Source: Streptomyces sp. NBC_00425 (GTDB taxonomy: Bacteria; Actinomycetota; Actinomycetes; Streptomycetales; Streptomycetaceae). Taken from it: a stretch of DNA of 64,000 bases. A program made the position numbers and the translations under genes. The DNA lies in assembly GCF_036030735.1 (NCBI RefSeq), contig NZ_CP107928.1, positions 992,001 through 1,056,000 on the forward strand, read 5' to 3'. Shown here piece by piece: positions 23,398-31,762 of the stretch (positions are counted from its first letter, which is position 1; the number at the start of each line of letters is the position of its first letter). The notes under the pieces were generated by a model. It worked only from the letters and a program-made list of their open reading frames with translations, was not told where the DNA came from and made no database searches.

Positions 23398-24621
23398 TCA
23401 CAGAAAGCGGCGGATGGGCACGACGGCCGCCTCACGCGCGCGCTGCAGCACGGAACGCCGCTTCCAGCGCCCCTCCCGGATCAGCGCGGCGGCCCGCACA
23501 TCCTCGTCGAAGTGGCTGTCGAGGGTGCCGGTGAACTTCTCTTCCAGCACGGCGAGCATGATCTCCTCGTCGTGGTCCAGGGAGCGGCGGTTGAAATTGG
23601 TGGAGCCGACCAGGGAGGCTACGCCGTCCACGGTGATGACCTTGGCGTGCATCATCGTCGGCTGGTACTGGTAGATCTTGACCCCGCACGCGGTGAGGGC
23701 CTCGTAGTGGTGCTGGCCGGCCAGCTGGCAGACCCGCTTGTCGGTGTGCGGTCCGGGCAGCAGGATCTCCACCTCGACGCCCCGCCGCGCGGTGGCGCAG
23801 AGCAGGTCGACGAAGTACTCGTCGGGCGCGAAGTAGGCGGTGGCCAGGCGGAAGCGGTGCTCCGCCGACTCCAGCATGACCCGGATCAGCGTCTGCATGT
23901 CCTGCCAGCCGAAGCTGGCCGAGCCGCGCACCACCTGCACCACCGCGTCGCCCTGCGGACGGTGCTGGACGAACCGGTCGCGCTCGTCGAAGAGCTCGTC
24001 GTGGCATTCCGCCCAGTTCTGCGCGAACGCGGCGGCGATGCCGTCCACGGCCGGCCCGCGGACCTCGACATGGGTGTCGCGCCATTCGTGCTCGTTGCGT
24101 GCGTCCCCGCACCATTCCTCGGCGATGCCGACCCCGCTGGTGAAGGCCGTCTGTTCGTCGACGACGAGAACCTTGCGGTGGCAGCGGTGGTTCTGCTTCA
24201 GCGGTGACAGGAGCAAGGGTCTGCGGAACCAGGCCACTTGCACGCCGGCCTGTTCCATCTCCGCCAGCAGGTCCTTCTCGATCAGTCTGCTGCCGAAGCC
24301 GTCCAGCAGCAGCCGTACCCGCACACCGGCCCGCGCCCGCTCGGCCAGTGCCCGGGCGAACTCGCGGGCGATGTCCCCCTTCCAGTACACGAACGTCATC
24401 ATGTCCACCGTGTGCTCGGCGGACCGGATGCCCGCCAGCATCGCCGGGAAGATCTCGTCCCCGTTGCGCAGCGCTGTGAGCGCGTTGCCCTCGGTCGCCG
24501 CGATGCCGATCAGCCGCTCGAGTCGACGGCGTATGCGTGCGGCGCGCTCCTGCGCGGTCCCCCGTGCCGGGATGCCGGCGAGGGGGGCCGTCGACTCGGG
24601 CCGTTCCTGCGTACTGGTCAT
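23398..24621 (-). CDS. Phospholipase D-like / cardiolipin synthase family protein
   Basis: 407 residues with two HKD motifs: HRKVLVVDEQTAFTSG (residues ~165-185; the third acidic position is kept) and HAKVITVDGVASLVGSTNFNRRS (~325-345). Family members transfer phosphatidyl groups, most often making cardiolipin. No clear N-terminal membrane helix; MMTFVYWKGDIAREFARAL marks the start of the first catalytic half. ATG at 24621. Next to the sigma factor gene on the same strand but 208 bp downstream of its start, so probably separately expressed. Confidence 0.88.
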   Translation of the reverse strand: MTSTQERPESTAPLAGIPARGTAQERAARIRRRLERLIGIAATEGNALTALRNGDEIFPAMLAGIRSAEHTVDMMTFVYWKGDIAREFARALAERARAGVRVRLLLDGFGSRLIEKDLLAEMEQAGVQVAWFRRPLLLSPLKQNHRCHRKVLVVDEQTAFTSGVGIAEEWCGDARNEHEWRDTHVEVRGPAVDGIAAAFAQNWAECHDELFDERDRFVQHRPQGDAVVQVVRGSASFGWQDMQTLIRVMLESAEHRFRLATAYFAPDEYFVDLLCATARRGVEVEILLPGPHTDKRVCQLAGQHHYEALTACGVKIYQYQPTMMHAKVITVDGVASLVGSTNFNRRSLDHDEEIMLAVLEEKFTGTLDSHFDEDVRAAALIREGRWKRRSVLQRAREAAVVPIRRFL

Positions 24622-24825
24622 GGCTCATCACCTGGCCGGCGCCCATGGGAGACAGAAGCCGCGCTGCCCGGACCGGCTCGGGACGCGGCGAGCAGCATGT
24701 ACCCCGAAGTTCCCGCGACACCCGTCGGCCGGGGCGGGTCGTCCTCCACCGCGGCGGCGCGTGGGCGGACGCCCGACGGGGTACCCGTCCTGCGGGTGTG
24801 TGTCCGCGCAGGTGGGAGAACCGGG

Positions 24826-25476
24826 ATGACGGCGGGAAGCGGTCGGGCGACGAGCAGGCGGTTGCGCTTCGACGGCTGGATCGCGGGCCTGGGCACGTCC
24901 CAGGGGACACGTCTCGTGCTGGGTCACTGGCCACGGTCGCCGTTCGGGTCGTTCAGCGATGTGATGGTGGAGCGTCCCGACGGGGAGAGGCTGTTGTTCG
25001 CCCCCACCCGGGAGACGGCGGACTTCGTCAGTGGGACCTACGTCTTCGACACCGTGTGCGTCGTGCCGGTCGACGTGCGCGTCGACGGCGACACCTGGAC
25101 CGTCGCGGCCGGCCCGCTCCTCCTGCGCTTCACCACCGGTCGGCGGGGGCTCCTCGGCCTCTTGCTGCGCGCCGTGCCGGGGCCGCTCGCCCGCCGTCCG
25201 GCATGGAGCGCGCTGACCGACGTCCCAGCCCGGGTACTGATGCCGGGCGTGCGCACCCGCGGCAGCGCCGGCGGCAGCCGCGAGGAGTGGTACGGCGCCC
25301 GTGACCTGCTGCCGGTCCGCACGGTGTCGGCGTCTTTCGAGGGCGGCGACCTCGGTGGCGTCGCACCGGTCGATCCGCCCGTGCGGTTCGGGTTCGGCTC
25401 GGTGCCGCGCACGCCCGCACTCACCCGGGTCACGACGACCGTACGGCTCGCCCCGGGGGACGGCCGGCCGTCCTGA
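24826..25476 (+). CDS. Conserved actinobacterial protein of unknown function
   Basis: 216 residues, beta-rich, no signal peptide. Visible features: FDGWIAGLGTSQGTRLVLGHW, SPFGSFSDVMVERPDGERLLFAPT, a hydrophobic LLGLLLRAVPGPLA stretch and an EEWYGARDLLPV block. I do not recognise the family. ATG at 24826 follows GGTGGGAGAA. Its stop lies exactly where homology to spore photoproduct lyase begins, which suggests the two became adjacent by a deletion. Confidence 0.7.
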   Translation: MTAGSGRATSRRLRFDGWIAGLGTSQGTRLVLGHWPRSPFGSFSDVMVERPDGERLLFAPTRETADFVSGTYVFDTVCVVPVDVRVDGDTWTVAAGPLLLRFTTGRRGLLGLLLRAVPGPLARRPAWSALTDVPARVLMPGVRTRGSAGGSREEWYGARDLLPVRTVSASFEGGDLGGVAPVDPPVRFGFGSVPRTPALTRVTTTVRLAPGDGRPS

Positions 25477-25986
25477 CACGGTTCGTCAACCCCGACCTGC
25501 TGGCACTGGACCCGCGGGGCCGGACCCCGCGTCCACTTCTCGGTGATGCCCCCGGAGGAGTCCCGACTGCTGGACGTGCGCACGTCACCGGTCGCCGAGC
25601 GCATCGCCGCCGCAGCGGACTTCGTCGACGCGGGTTACGAGGTGCACTTCAACCTGTCCCCCGTCGTCGTCCGGCCCGGCTGGGAGGATGCCTGGGCGGA
25701 ACTTCTCGGGCACCTGGACGACGTCCTGCCCGACCGGGTGAAGCGGCAGGCCGCCGCCGAGGTCATCATGCTGACGCACAACCGGGAGCTGCACGAGGTC
25801 AACCTCGGCTGGCACCCTCGCGCCGAGGACGTCCTGTGGCGGCCGGACCTTCAGGAGACCAAACGCTCCGAGAACGGCGCCCTGAACGTGCGCTACGCGA
25901 GCGCCACCAAGGCGCCGGCCGTCGCACGCGTTCGCGCCCTGGTGGCCGCCCGAGCTCCCTGGCTGCGCATCCGCCACGCGTTCTGA
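25476..25986 (+). pseudogene. Spore photoproduct lyase family protein, truncated and frameshifted
   Basis: C-terminal ~170 residues of a radical-SAM spore photoproduct lyase-like protein. TRFVNPDLLALDPRG begins at 25476; after GRT the frame breaks in a C4 run (25525-25528), and RVHFSVMPPEESRLLDVRTSPV continues in the next frame to the stop at 25986. Deleting one C restores GRTRVHFSVMP. The N-terminal half with the CxxxCxxC cluster site is absent, as the upstream 650 bp encode an unrelated protein. Both lesions abolish activity. An in-frame ATG at 25543 might still yield a 147-residue fragment. Confidence 0.8.
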
Positions 25987-26101
25987 GCGACCCGTGCCGG
26001 GCGCCGGGCCGCGCCTGCGGTGAACGCGGACAGACCGACGACCGTACCCACGGTCGACACCGTCGACGAGCCCGCCACAGAGTTCCCCTAGGATGATCGC
26101 G

Positions 26102-26500
26102 ATGAAGACCCCGGAGCAGCGCCTCGCGCCGACGCCTGTGCGGCGATGGCGGGCGTTGCTGGTGCTCGGGGTGCTGGCGGGCCTGCTGGCCATGCACGCC
26201 CTGGCGCCCGGAGGGGCAGTCCACGAGCACGCCGGGCCTCAGCACACGAGGGCTGTCGCGGTCAGCGCGCAGGAGCACTGTCCCGGAGACCACGGGGGAT
26301 GCGGCGGGGGGCACCTCCATCACGCCGACCCGACCTGCGTGGCGGCCGCGGTGAGCGGCGCCCCGACCCTCATGGCCCTCGTTCCCGACCCCGTGGCCGT
26401 GCCCGTGCGCACCGACACCCTCCGCTCCTGCGCGGGCCGGACTCCGGACGAGGCACGCGCGCCGCCCTCTCTGGCGGAACTGCAACTCCTGCGGATCTAG
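26102..26500 (+). CDS. DUF6153 family His-rich membrane protein
   Basis: 132 residues: basic start, one hydrophobic helix (~15-37) and a His/Cys-rich outer part (VHEHAGPQHTRAV, HCPGDHGGCGGGHLHHADPTC) ending LAELQLLRI. This matches DUF6153, an actinobacterial family of unknown role that typically precedes DUF305 genes; here the DUF305 gene begins 89 bp downstream. ATG at 26102 has AGGA 8 nt upstream. The His/Cys array suggests metal binding (inference). The related protein at 4021 has the same layout. Confidence 0.78.
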   Translation: MKTPEQRLAPTPVRRWRALLVLGVLAGLLAMHALAPGGAVHEHAGPQHTRAVAVSAQEHCPGDHGGCGGGHLHHADPTCVAAAVSGAPTLMALVPDPVAVPVRTDTLRSCAGRTPDEARAPPSLAELQLLRI

Positions 26501-26589
26501 ACACCACGCGGCACCACGTCGCCGGCACGGCGACCTTCCGTGCCAACGGCATGTCCGGATCCTTTTCGCACGACACCAGGAGTTTCAGC

Positions 26590-27243
26590 ATGCGCAACTC
26601 TCGTACCCCGGCCCAGCGCGCCGCCGTGTCGGCCGCCACCGTGGCCGCCGCGCTCCTCCTCGCCGCCTGCGGCGGCGGCGACAGCAGCGGCGGCGGCTCC
26701 ACGGCCGCTCCCGGCTCCACGTCGTCCTCGGCCGGCGCCGGAGTCACCGCCGCCGCCCACAACGCCCAGGACGTGTCCTTCGCGCAGGGCATGATCCCGC
26801 ACCACCGGCAGGCCCTGGAGATGGCGCGGCTGGCCGCAGGCCGGGCGTCTTCCGCCCGGGTCGAGGACCTCGCCTCGCGCATCGAGAAGGCGCAGGAACC
26901 GGAGATCAGGACCATGAGCGGCTGGCTGACGTCATGGGGTGAGGACGTCCCGGAGTCGTCCGACAGCACGGCGGAGTCCATGCCCGGAATGGACCACTCG
27001 GGCTCCGCGATGCCCGGCATGATGGACGGTTCGGACATGGCCGCCCTCGCGAAGGCTTCCGGCAAGGACTTCGACTCCATGTTCCTCGCGATGATGGTCG
27101 ACCATCACCAGGGTGCCGTGGACATGGCCACCACCGAGAAGAGCAAGGGCGTGTACGCGCCCGCCACCTCCCTCGCCGGTGACATCGTCGCCGCGCAGAC
27201 CGCCGAGATCGCCGAGATGAACAAGCTTCTCGGCAAGCGCTGA
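26590..27243 (+). CDS. DUF305 lipoprotein
   Basis: 217 residues. Lipoprotein signal (LLLAACGGG) then a Gly/Ser linker and two DUF305 four-helix repeats, each with the ferritin-like signature: QGMIPHHRQALEMA near residue 70 and MMVDHHQGAVDMA near 165. A Met/His-rich loop between them (MPGMDHSG, MPGMMDGSD) resembles copper-binding segments. By family an outer-surface protein linked to copper or other metal handling. AGGAG precedes the ATG. In operon with DUF6153 and closed by a strong terminator. Confidence 0.9.
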   Translation: MRNSRTPAQRAAVSAATVAAALLLAACGGGDSSGGGSTAAPGSTSSSAGAGVTAAAHNAQDVSFAQGMIPHHRQALEMARLAAGRASSARVEDLASRIEKAQEPEIRTMSGWLTSWGEDVPESSDSTAESMPGMDHSGSAMPGMMDGSDMAALAKASGKDFDSMFLAMMVDHHQGAVDMATTEKSKGVYAPATSLAGDIVAAQTAEIAEMNKLLGKR

Positions 27244-27250
27244 CGGTGAC

Positions 27251-27288
27251 GGAGGGGAGGGGCCGGCCCCGGTGGGCCCCTCCCCTCC
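27251..27288. terminator. Bidirectional hairpin terminator
   Basis: Perfect 14-bp stem (27251-27264 with 27275-27288) and a 10-nt loop, placed between the convergent DUF305 and DUF2267 stops, 7-8 bp from each. Confidence 0.85.
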
Positions 27289-27294
27289 CCCGGT

Positions 27295-27729
27295 TCAGGC
27301 CGCCTGGGTGAGTTCGGCGCGGCCGAACAGCAGCGCGTAGCCGGAGGGGAGCCGGTCGAGGACACGTCCGAGCAGTTCCTCGCCGGCGAGCTGGGCGACG
27401 ACCCGAAGGACGGTGCCTGTGTCCCAGCGGGTGGTGGCCGCCGTGCCGCCGGTGCGGGACGCCAGGTCCTTGACGAAGCCCCAACCGGTGAGGCGTTCGG
27501 CGGCGGGAATCCCGGAGGTGAAGGTGACGGCCGCCTCGTGGGGCAGCCTGGCCGCGAGCTCCACCCGCTCGTCGCCCGTGAGTTGACGTCCGAGAGCGGC
27601 CAGCACGGCGCGCACGGACTCCTCGGCCTGGGCGCGGGTCGGGTACGCGCCTTCGTACCGCACTCTTTCCAGCATCTGCTCGAACGTCATGCCCACGGTG
27701 GACCGGCATGGCTCCTGCAGCGAAATCAT
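27295..27729 (-). CDS. DUF2267 domain-containing protein
   Basis: 144 residues. The DUF2267 pattern begins at MTFEQMLERVRYEGAYPTRAQAEESVRAVLAALGRQLTGDE and continues with LAARLPHEAAVTF and a helical repeat near the C-terminus. The domain is found in small soluble actinobacterial proteins, often beside stress genes; the function is unknown. The start is uncertain: ATG at 27729 gives the longest product, and the ATG at 27690 lies exactly at the domain start; neither has a good ribosome site. The next gene upstream on the same strand is hsp18. Confidence 0.75.
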   Translation of the reverse strand: MISLQEPCRSTVGMTFEQMLERVRYEGAYPTRAQAEESVRAVLAALGRQLTGDERVELAARLPHEAAVTFTSGIPAAERLTGWGFVKDLASRTGGTAATTRWDTGTVLRVVAQLAGEELLGRVLDRLPSGYALLFGRAELTQAA

Positions 27730-27884
27730 CGGTGACGCGGATGCCTTTCTCGTCTGGAGTGATCGTGGGTGATCCGGAGTGCCCCGGAGTGATCGGGTGA
27801 TCGTGGAGCGGTGGCCGACGGCTCGCCCGCCGGGCCACCGCTGTCGGCCGACGCGGACCGACGCCGACCGGAGGCGGGGCGGGC

Positions 27885-28319
27885 TCAGCCGCTGATCTCC
27901 CGGTGCGCGGAGCCGCGGCCGATGGCCACCTTGCGGGGCTTGGCGCGCTCGGCGATGGGGATGCGCAGGGTCAGCACACCTGCGTCGTAGTCCGCCTCGA
28001 TGCGCTCGGTGTCGAGGGTGTCCGCCAGCACCAGCTGTCGGGAGAAGACTCCCAGAGGCCGCTCGCTGAGCTCCATCTGCACGTCGTCCGCCTTGGCGAC
28101 GGGCCTCCGCTCGGCCTTGACGGTCAGCATGTTCCGCTCGACGTCGACGTCGATCGCGTCCGGGGAGACACCGGGCAGATCGAGGGCGATCACGTACTCG
28201 TCGCCCTCACGGTAGGCGTCCATCGGCATCGCCGACGGCCGCGACCACGTTCCCGTGGTGTTCAGGAGCTGCTGGGTGAGTCGGTCGAGCTCGCGGAACG
28301 GGTCGGTGCGCATCAACAT
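27885..28319 (-). CDS. hsp18: Small heat-shock protein Hsp20/alpha-crystallin (Hsp18 type)
   Basis: 144 residues with the alpha-crystallin domain at ~30-135: [48 protein letters not shown], and the conserved [13 protein letters not shown] motif ([13 protein letters not shown]). ATP-independent chaperone holding unfolding proteins during heat stress. Start at the ATG at 28319, preceded by GGAGG. The upstream region contains TGTCATC-N5-GATGACA, the known RheA operator of the Streptomyces albus hsp18 gene, and the divergent gene at 28453 is the probable repressor. A candidate -35 (TTGTCA) overlaps the operator. Confidence 0.93.
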   Translation of the reverse strand: MLMRTDPFRELDRLTQQLLNTTGTWSRPSAMPMDAYREGDEYVIALDLPGVSPDAIDVDVERNMLTVKAERRPVAKADDVQMELSERPLGVFSRQLVLADTLDTERIEADYDAGVLTLRIPIAERAKPRKVAIGRGSAHREISG

Positions 28320-28389
28320 CGGGAAACACCTCCAGTGTTCGGATCAGGCACTTGCTGCCAATGCGGGGTGACCTGCCACCGTTGTAACA

Positions 28390-28434
28390 TGTCATCGAAA
28401 CGATGACAAGCACGATGTCGTCCATACGATGACG
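28390..28434. promoter_or_regulatory. RheA-type heat-shock operator, two copies
   Basis: TGTCATC-GAAAC-GATGACA (28390-28408) is a perfect match to the RheA consensus TGTCATC-N5-GATGACA. A second copy with two mismatches, TGTCGTC-CATAC-GATGACG, lies at 28416-28434, 26 bp further on with the same N5 spacing. Both sit between hsp18 and its divergent repressor gene, so both transcripts should be controlled. Confidence 0.88.
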
Positions 28435-28452
28435 GCATCCACCGGAGGCGGC

Positions 28453-29139
28453 ATGACCACCGACGATCACCACGACCCCCACTCCGTCACCCCCACCTCC
28501 TTCCTCGCGGCCGCGGCCCTCGACACGATCAACGAGGCTCTGCGCACCGCCGGGAGGCCGGCCGCGGACGGGCGTTCCGCGTCCGCCGGACCCAGCTCGG
28601 AACAGGCGCTCGCCGCACTCCTGTTGCTCCGCGAAGTGCGCGACCGGCTCGCCGGATGGGAACCTGGCCTGATCGAGGAGGCCCGGGAGGCGGGTGCCAG
28701 CTGGGCCGACCTCGCCCACCCCCTCGGCGTCGCCAGCCGCCAGGCCGCCGAACGCCGCTACCTGCGCGTTCGCCCCGGGAACCCCGGGTCGACGGGCGAA
28801 CAACGCGTCCAGGCCACCCGCGACCGCCGCGCGGCCGACCGCACCGTGACCGCCTGGGCGCGTGACAACGCAGCCGATCTGCGCCGGCTCGCCGGGCAGA
28901 TCACCGCGCTCGGGGACCTCCCGGCCGCCGCCCGCACCCCCCTCGTCGAGCTCAGCGCCGCCCTCGCCGCGGACGACGCGGCCGCCCTCGTCGGCCCTTT
29001 GACCGGCGCACGCTCGTATCTGACCCCGGGCCACCCCGAACTCGCCGCGCGCGTCGACGACATGACCCGCCACACCGACCGACTCCGCCGCGACAGCGGC
29101 GACCAGCGCCGGGGACCTCACACACCCCCGGGGCGCTGA
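28453..29139 (+). CDS. rheA: Hsp18 transcriptional repressor, RheA-like
   Basis: 228 residues, divergent from hsp18. A winged-helix-like region is visible around LEEAREAGASWADLAHPLGVASRQAAERRYLRV (residues ~75-110), where GVASRQAAERRY looks like the recognition helix. The remainder is helical and Ala/Asp-rich. In S. albus RheA, a temperature-sensing repressor, is encoded divergently from hsp18 and binds the same inverted repeat; position, size and operator all match. ATG at 28453 chosen because GGAGG precedes it; the ATG at 28429 lies inside the operator. Its last 22 bp overlap the convergent gene at 29118. Confidence 0.8.
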   Translation: MTTDDHHDPHSVTPTSFLAAAALDTINEALRTAGRPAADGRSASAGPSSEQALAALLLLREVRDRLAGWEPGLIEEAREAGASWADLAHPLGVASRQAAERRYLRVRPGNPGSTGEQRVQATRDRRAADRTVTAWARDNAADLRRLAGQITALGDLPAAARTPLVELSAALAADDAAALVGPLTGARSYLTPGHPELAARVDDMTRHTDRLRRDSGDQRRGPHTPPGR

Positions 29140-29807
29140 CTCCCGGGACGTGCGGAGTGGGCGTGGGGCGGACCGGGCTTGAAGAGGACCAGCACCTCGA
29201 CGTCATGGCCGCCGCCGGGTGGCTGGGCCAGCGTGGGCAGCGCCGTCATGAGCGCCGGGTGGCCTTGAGCGACGCGCTTGTGACGAGGCCCGCGGCAGGC
29301 CGCCTCGGCCAGGTCCACGGCGGCCGCGGCGAACACGTCCCGGTTTCCGAACAGGAAGAAGGTGCCGGCGTGGGTGGCGTGCCGCACCTGGCCGCGGAAG
29401 TCGGCCCGCCTCTCGCGTTCCGCCCACCGTGCGGCGTCCCTGGCGGTGCGGCCTTCGTCGGTGCCGGCGGTCAGGGGCGTGCCGTGCACCAACTTGCGCC
29501 GCAGTGCAGGCCACTTGGCGGCGCGCAGACCGAGCGTGTGATGGACGAGGACCAGGTCGACCGGCGTGCCGAAACCCTCGTCGGGCTGGGGGGAGCGGCG
29601 CAGCGGCAGATGGACGATCGTGTGCCGGGAGCAGGCGGCGAAGGAGAACAGCCCCGAGAGCAGGGTGAGCCCTTCCTGGTCACCGAACAGGGCGCCGATG
29701 GGCTCGGGTGCGCTCAGCGAGGTGCCGCGCAGCGGCTCCCACGGCTGGACGACACGGTGCTCGTGCGGGCCCGTGCGGGGCCTGAACTGTCGCAGCCTCA
29801 GCCGCAT
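29118..29807 (-). CDS. Hypothetical protein
   Basis: 229 residues, no signal peptide or membrane segment. Notable stretches are VVQPWEPLRGTSLSAPEPIGALFGDQEG, PVDLVLVHHTLGLR and HAGTFFLFGNRDVFAAAAVDLAEAA. I do not recognise the family. Start taken at the ATG at 29807 (MRLRLRQFRPR); an upstream extension is unlikely. It ends inside the 3' end of the convergent RheA-like gene (22-bp overlap). Codon usage looks normal for a real gene. Confidence 0.6.
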   Translation of the reverse strand: MRLRLRQFRPRTGPHEHRVVQPWEPLRGTSLSAPEPIGALFGDQEGLTLLSGLFSFAACSRHTIVHLPLRRSPQPDEGFGTPVDLVLVHHTLGLRAAKWPALRRKLVHGTPLTAGTDEGRTARDAARWAERERRADFRGQVRHATHAGTFFLFGNRDVFAAAAVDLAEAACRGPRHKRVAQGHPALMTALPTLAQPPGGGHDVEVLVLFKPGPPHAHSARPGSQRPGGV

Positions 29808-29905
29808 ACGGAATACCTCATGGCCTTGAGGATCGCGGCGGGCGCCGCTCGTCGGCAACGGAGATTCCCGCCCGCGACGGTCGGCCTCCCCGCCTTGTCC
29901 GCCGC

Positions 29906-30214
29906 TCACTCACTGCGAGCGGCGGACAGCGGATCGAGGAAGGTCAGCACGGAGGCGTCCTCCTCGATCAGCGGGGTGAGCGCGGCGTTGAACGGGCCGC
30001 CGTACGGGGCGTTCAGATGAGCCTGGAAGGCTTCCTCGTCCCGGTACACCTCGAAGATCCAGAAGGCACGCGGCTCTGCAGCCTTGGTGTAGACGTCGAA
30101 GGCGACGTTTCCCGCTTCCTCGCGCACCTCGAGGGCGTAGTCGCCGATCAGGCGGGCGACCTCGTCCTGCGCTCCTTCGCGGGCGGTGAACTCGGCGAGC
30201 AGGGTCTTCTTCAC
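29906..30214 (-). CDS. Antibiotic biosynthesis monooxygenase (ABM/YgiN-like) domain protein
   Basis: 102 residues, a dimeric alpha+beta barrel of the ABM fold: KKTLLAEFTAREGAQDEVARLI, then VAFDVYTKAAEPRAFWIFEVYRDEEAFQAHLNAPY. Relatives are quinol monooxygenases and LsrG-like isomerases; the reaction here is not defined. GTG start at 30214 with AAGGACA upstream. It lies downstream of the PfkB kinase on the same strand, and a copy of the sugar-regulon operator (30470-30483) precedes it, so co-regulation with the sugar genes is inferred. Confidence 0.85.
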   Translation of the reverse strand: MKKTLLAEFTAREGAQDEVARLIGDYALEVREEAGNVAFDVYTKAAEPRAFWIFEVYRDEEAFQAHLNAPYGGPFNAALTPLIEEDASVLTFLDPLSAARSE

Positions 30215-30333
30215 GGTTTCGTGTCCTTGTCCGTCGTGGGCGGTGCGGTGCTGTGGGGTGCTGTGGGGCGAGTTGGCGCCCTGCGCGTCGTCGTGCGCGT
30301 CGGTGCGGAGCGGTGATGGGCGTGAGCGGTGAC

Positions 30334-30427
30334 GGAGACCGGAGACCGGAGTCCGGAGTCCGGAGACCGGGAGACCGGGAGACCGGGAGACCGGGAGACC
30401 GGGAGACCGGGAGACCGGAGACCGGGG
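30334..30427. repeat. Short tandem repeat array (7/8-bp units, GGGAGACC type)
   Basis: Six perfect GGGAGACC units at 30369-30416, preceded and followed by 7-bp GGAGACC or GGAGTCC variants, about 90 bp in total. There are no spacers, so it is not a CRISPR. It lies between the ABM gene and its upstream operator, in the 352-bp stretch 30215-30566. Confidence 0.85.
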
Positions 30428-30469
30428 ACGAGGTCTGGGCGGCAGCCGTTCGACGTCGTCGCCGACCTG

Positions 30470-30483
30470 TGTCATCGATGACA
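30470..30483. promoter_or_regulatory. Sugar-regulon operator upstream of ABM gene
   Basis: TGTCATCGATGACA, a perfect 14-bp palindrome. Near-identical sites occur at 31763 and 31779 before the transporter and kinase genes. Its half-sites equal those of RheA but without the N5 spacer, so it is assigned to the LacI regulator. Confidence 0.65.
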
Positions 30484-30566
30484 TCGAGTGGCCCGATGAT
30501 GGGCGCAGTCCGCCCCGCGCGTCAACGGCCCGGCGTGGATCGCGCCCGACGGGTCGGCCCGAGGGC

Positions 30567-31529
30567 TCAGGCTCCACCGGTGGGCGAGAGCTGCGCCAGC
30601 TGGTCCAGCCACGGTGGATTGGGGCCGGCGACCGAGCAGGTCAGGGCCGCGACCCGAGCGCCGAACCGGCAGGCCTCCGCGACGTCGTCGAGGCCGAGAC
30701 CGTCCAGCCGGCCGCCGAGGAGTCCGCGGGCGCCGAGGTGGTGCAGAAGCCCCGCGGTGAAGGAGTCGCCGGCGCCGACGGTGTCGACGACAGGGGTGGT
30801 CACCGCCGGCACCCGCAGCCGCTCACCGTCGAGCGAGGCCAGCGCGCCGTCGGCGCCGAGCGTGATCACCACGAGCCGCACCCCCGCGGCGTGCCAGGTG
30901 TCGCAGGCCTGCTCCGGCCCGGCGCCCGGCAGCAGCAGTGCCAGGTCGTCCTCGCTCAGCCTCAGGATGTCGGCGAGGGAGCACCAGTGCGCCAGCCGGG
31001 CACGGTAGACCTCGGGGCGCACGAGCAGCGGCCGGACGTTGGGATCGATGCTGACGGTGGCCTGCGGAGCCGCCGCCGCCAGGAACTCCTCCACGACCGC
31101 CCCGCCGGGTTCGCGGACCAGCGCCAGCGACCCGGTGTGCACGCAGGCCGCCCCGGACAGGTCCACCGCCGCCAGTTCGCCGGGCGTCCACTGCCAGTCG
31201 GCCGTGTTCTGCGCGTGGAACGAGTAGGCGGCCTGACCGGTCGCGTCCAGCTCCGCCACCGCCAGCGTGCTGGGCTCGGCAGCGGCGACGGCGTACGACA
31301 GGTCGACGCCAGATGCCTCGAGGCGGGCCCGGAAAAGGCGGCCGAACACGTCGTCCGACAGCCGTGCGAGGAAGCGGGCCGGTGTGCCGAGCCTGGCCAG
31401 CGCCACCGCCGTGTTCGCGGGGCCGCCGCCGGGCAGCACCCGCAGAGCGAGTTCGTTCGAGGCGTTGACCGGTTCCGCGAAGGCGTCCGCGACGCACTCT
31501 CCCAGAACGGTGATCTGACGCGGGCTCAT
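30567..31529 (-). CDS. PfkB-family carbohydrate kinase (fructokinase/ribokinase type)
   Basis: 320 residues with both PfkB signatures: GGGPANTAVALARLG at ~33-47 and DTVGAGDSFTAGLL at ~248-261, the latter carrying the catalytic Asp and anion hole. GECVADAF and SIDPNVRP are typical. By family it phosphorylates an imported sugar with ATP; fructose or ribose is the best guess because the divergent transporter is FrcBCA-like. ATG at 31529. Two operator copies lie 234-263 bp upstream in the shared intergenic region. Confidence 0.88.
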   Translation of the reverse strand: MSPRQITVLGECVADAFAEPVNASNELALRVLPGGGPANTAVALARLGTPARFLARLSDDVFGRLFRARLEASGVDLSYAVAAAEPSTLAVAELDATGQAAYSFHAQNTADWQWTPGELAAVDLSGAACVHTGSLALVREPGGAVVEEFLAAAAPQATVSIDPNVRPLLVRPEVYRARLAHWCSLADILRLSEDDLALLLPGAGPEQACDTWHAAGVRLVVITLGADGALASLDGERLRVPAVTTPVVDTVGAGDSFTAGLLHHLGARGLLGGRLDGLGLDDVAEACRFGARVAALTCSVAGPNPPWLDQLAQLSPTGGA

Positions 31530-31762
31530 GGGCTGCTCTCTCTCGGAAAGGCTGGGAAAGGCTCGGAAGCGACTCGGAGAACGGTACGGAAAACGGCTCG
31601 GGACGGCCGTGGTCTGCTCGGGCGGACGGGGCGGAGGGGCGACCCGGCGCCGTCGCGACCGGGCGACTGCGCGGAGGCGGCGGCTGGGGACGTTGCCGAT
31701 TTGTGACGGGTGGAAGGCATTGACGTTGCCGGGATCCGGAGTCCATCATCCTCGCCAGGAAG

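Noticed and set aside
23398..24934. Alternative 500-residue frame overlapping the phospholipase D gene
   Set aside because: It lacks HKD motifs; the 407-residue frame carries both.
30334..30427. Possible CRISPR array
   Set aside because: Units are 7-8 bp, directly adjacent and without spacers; no cas genes are near.
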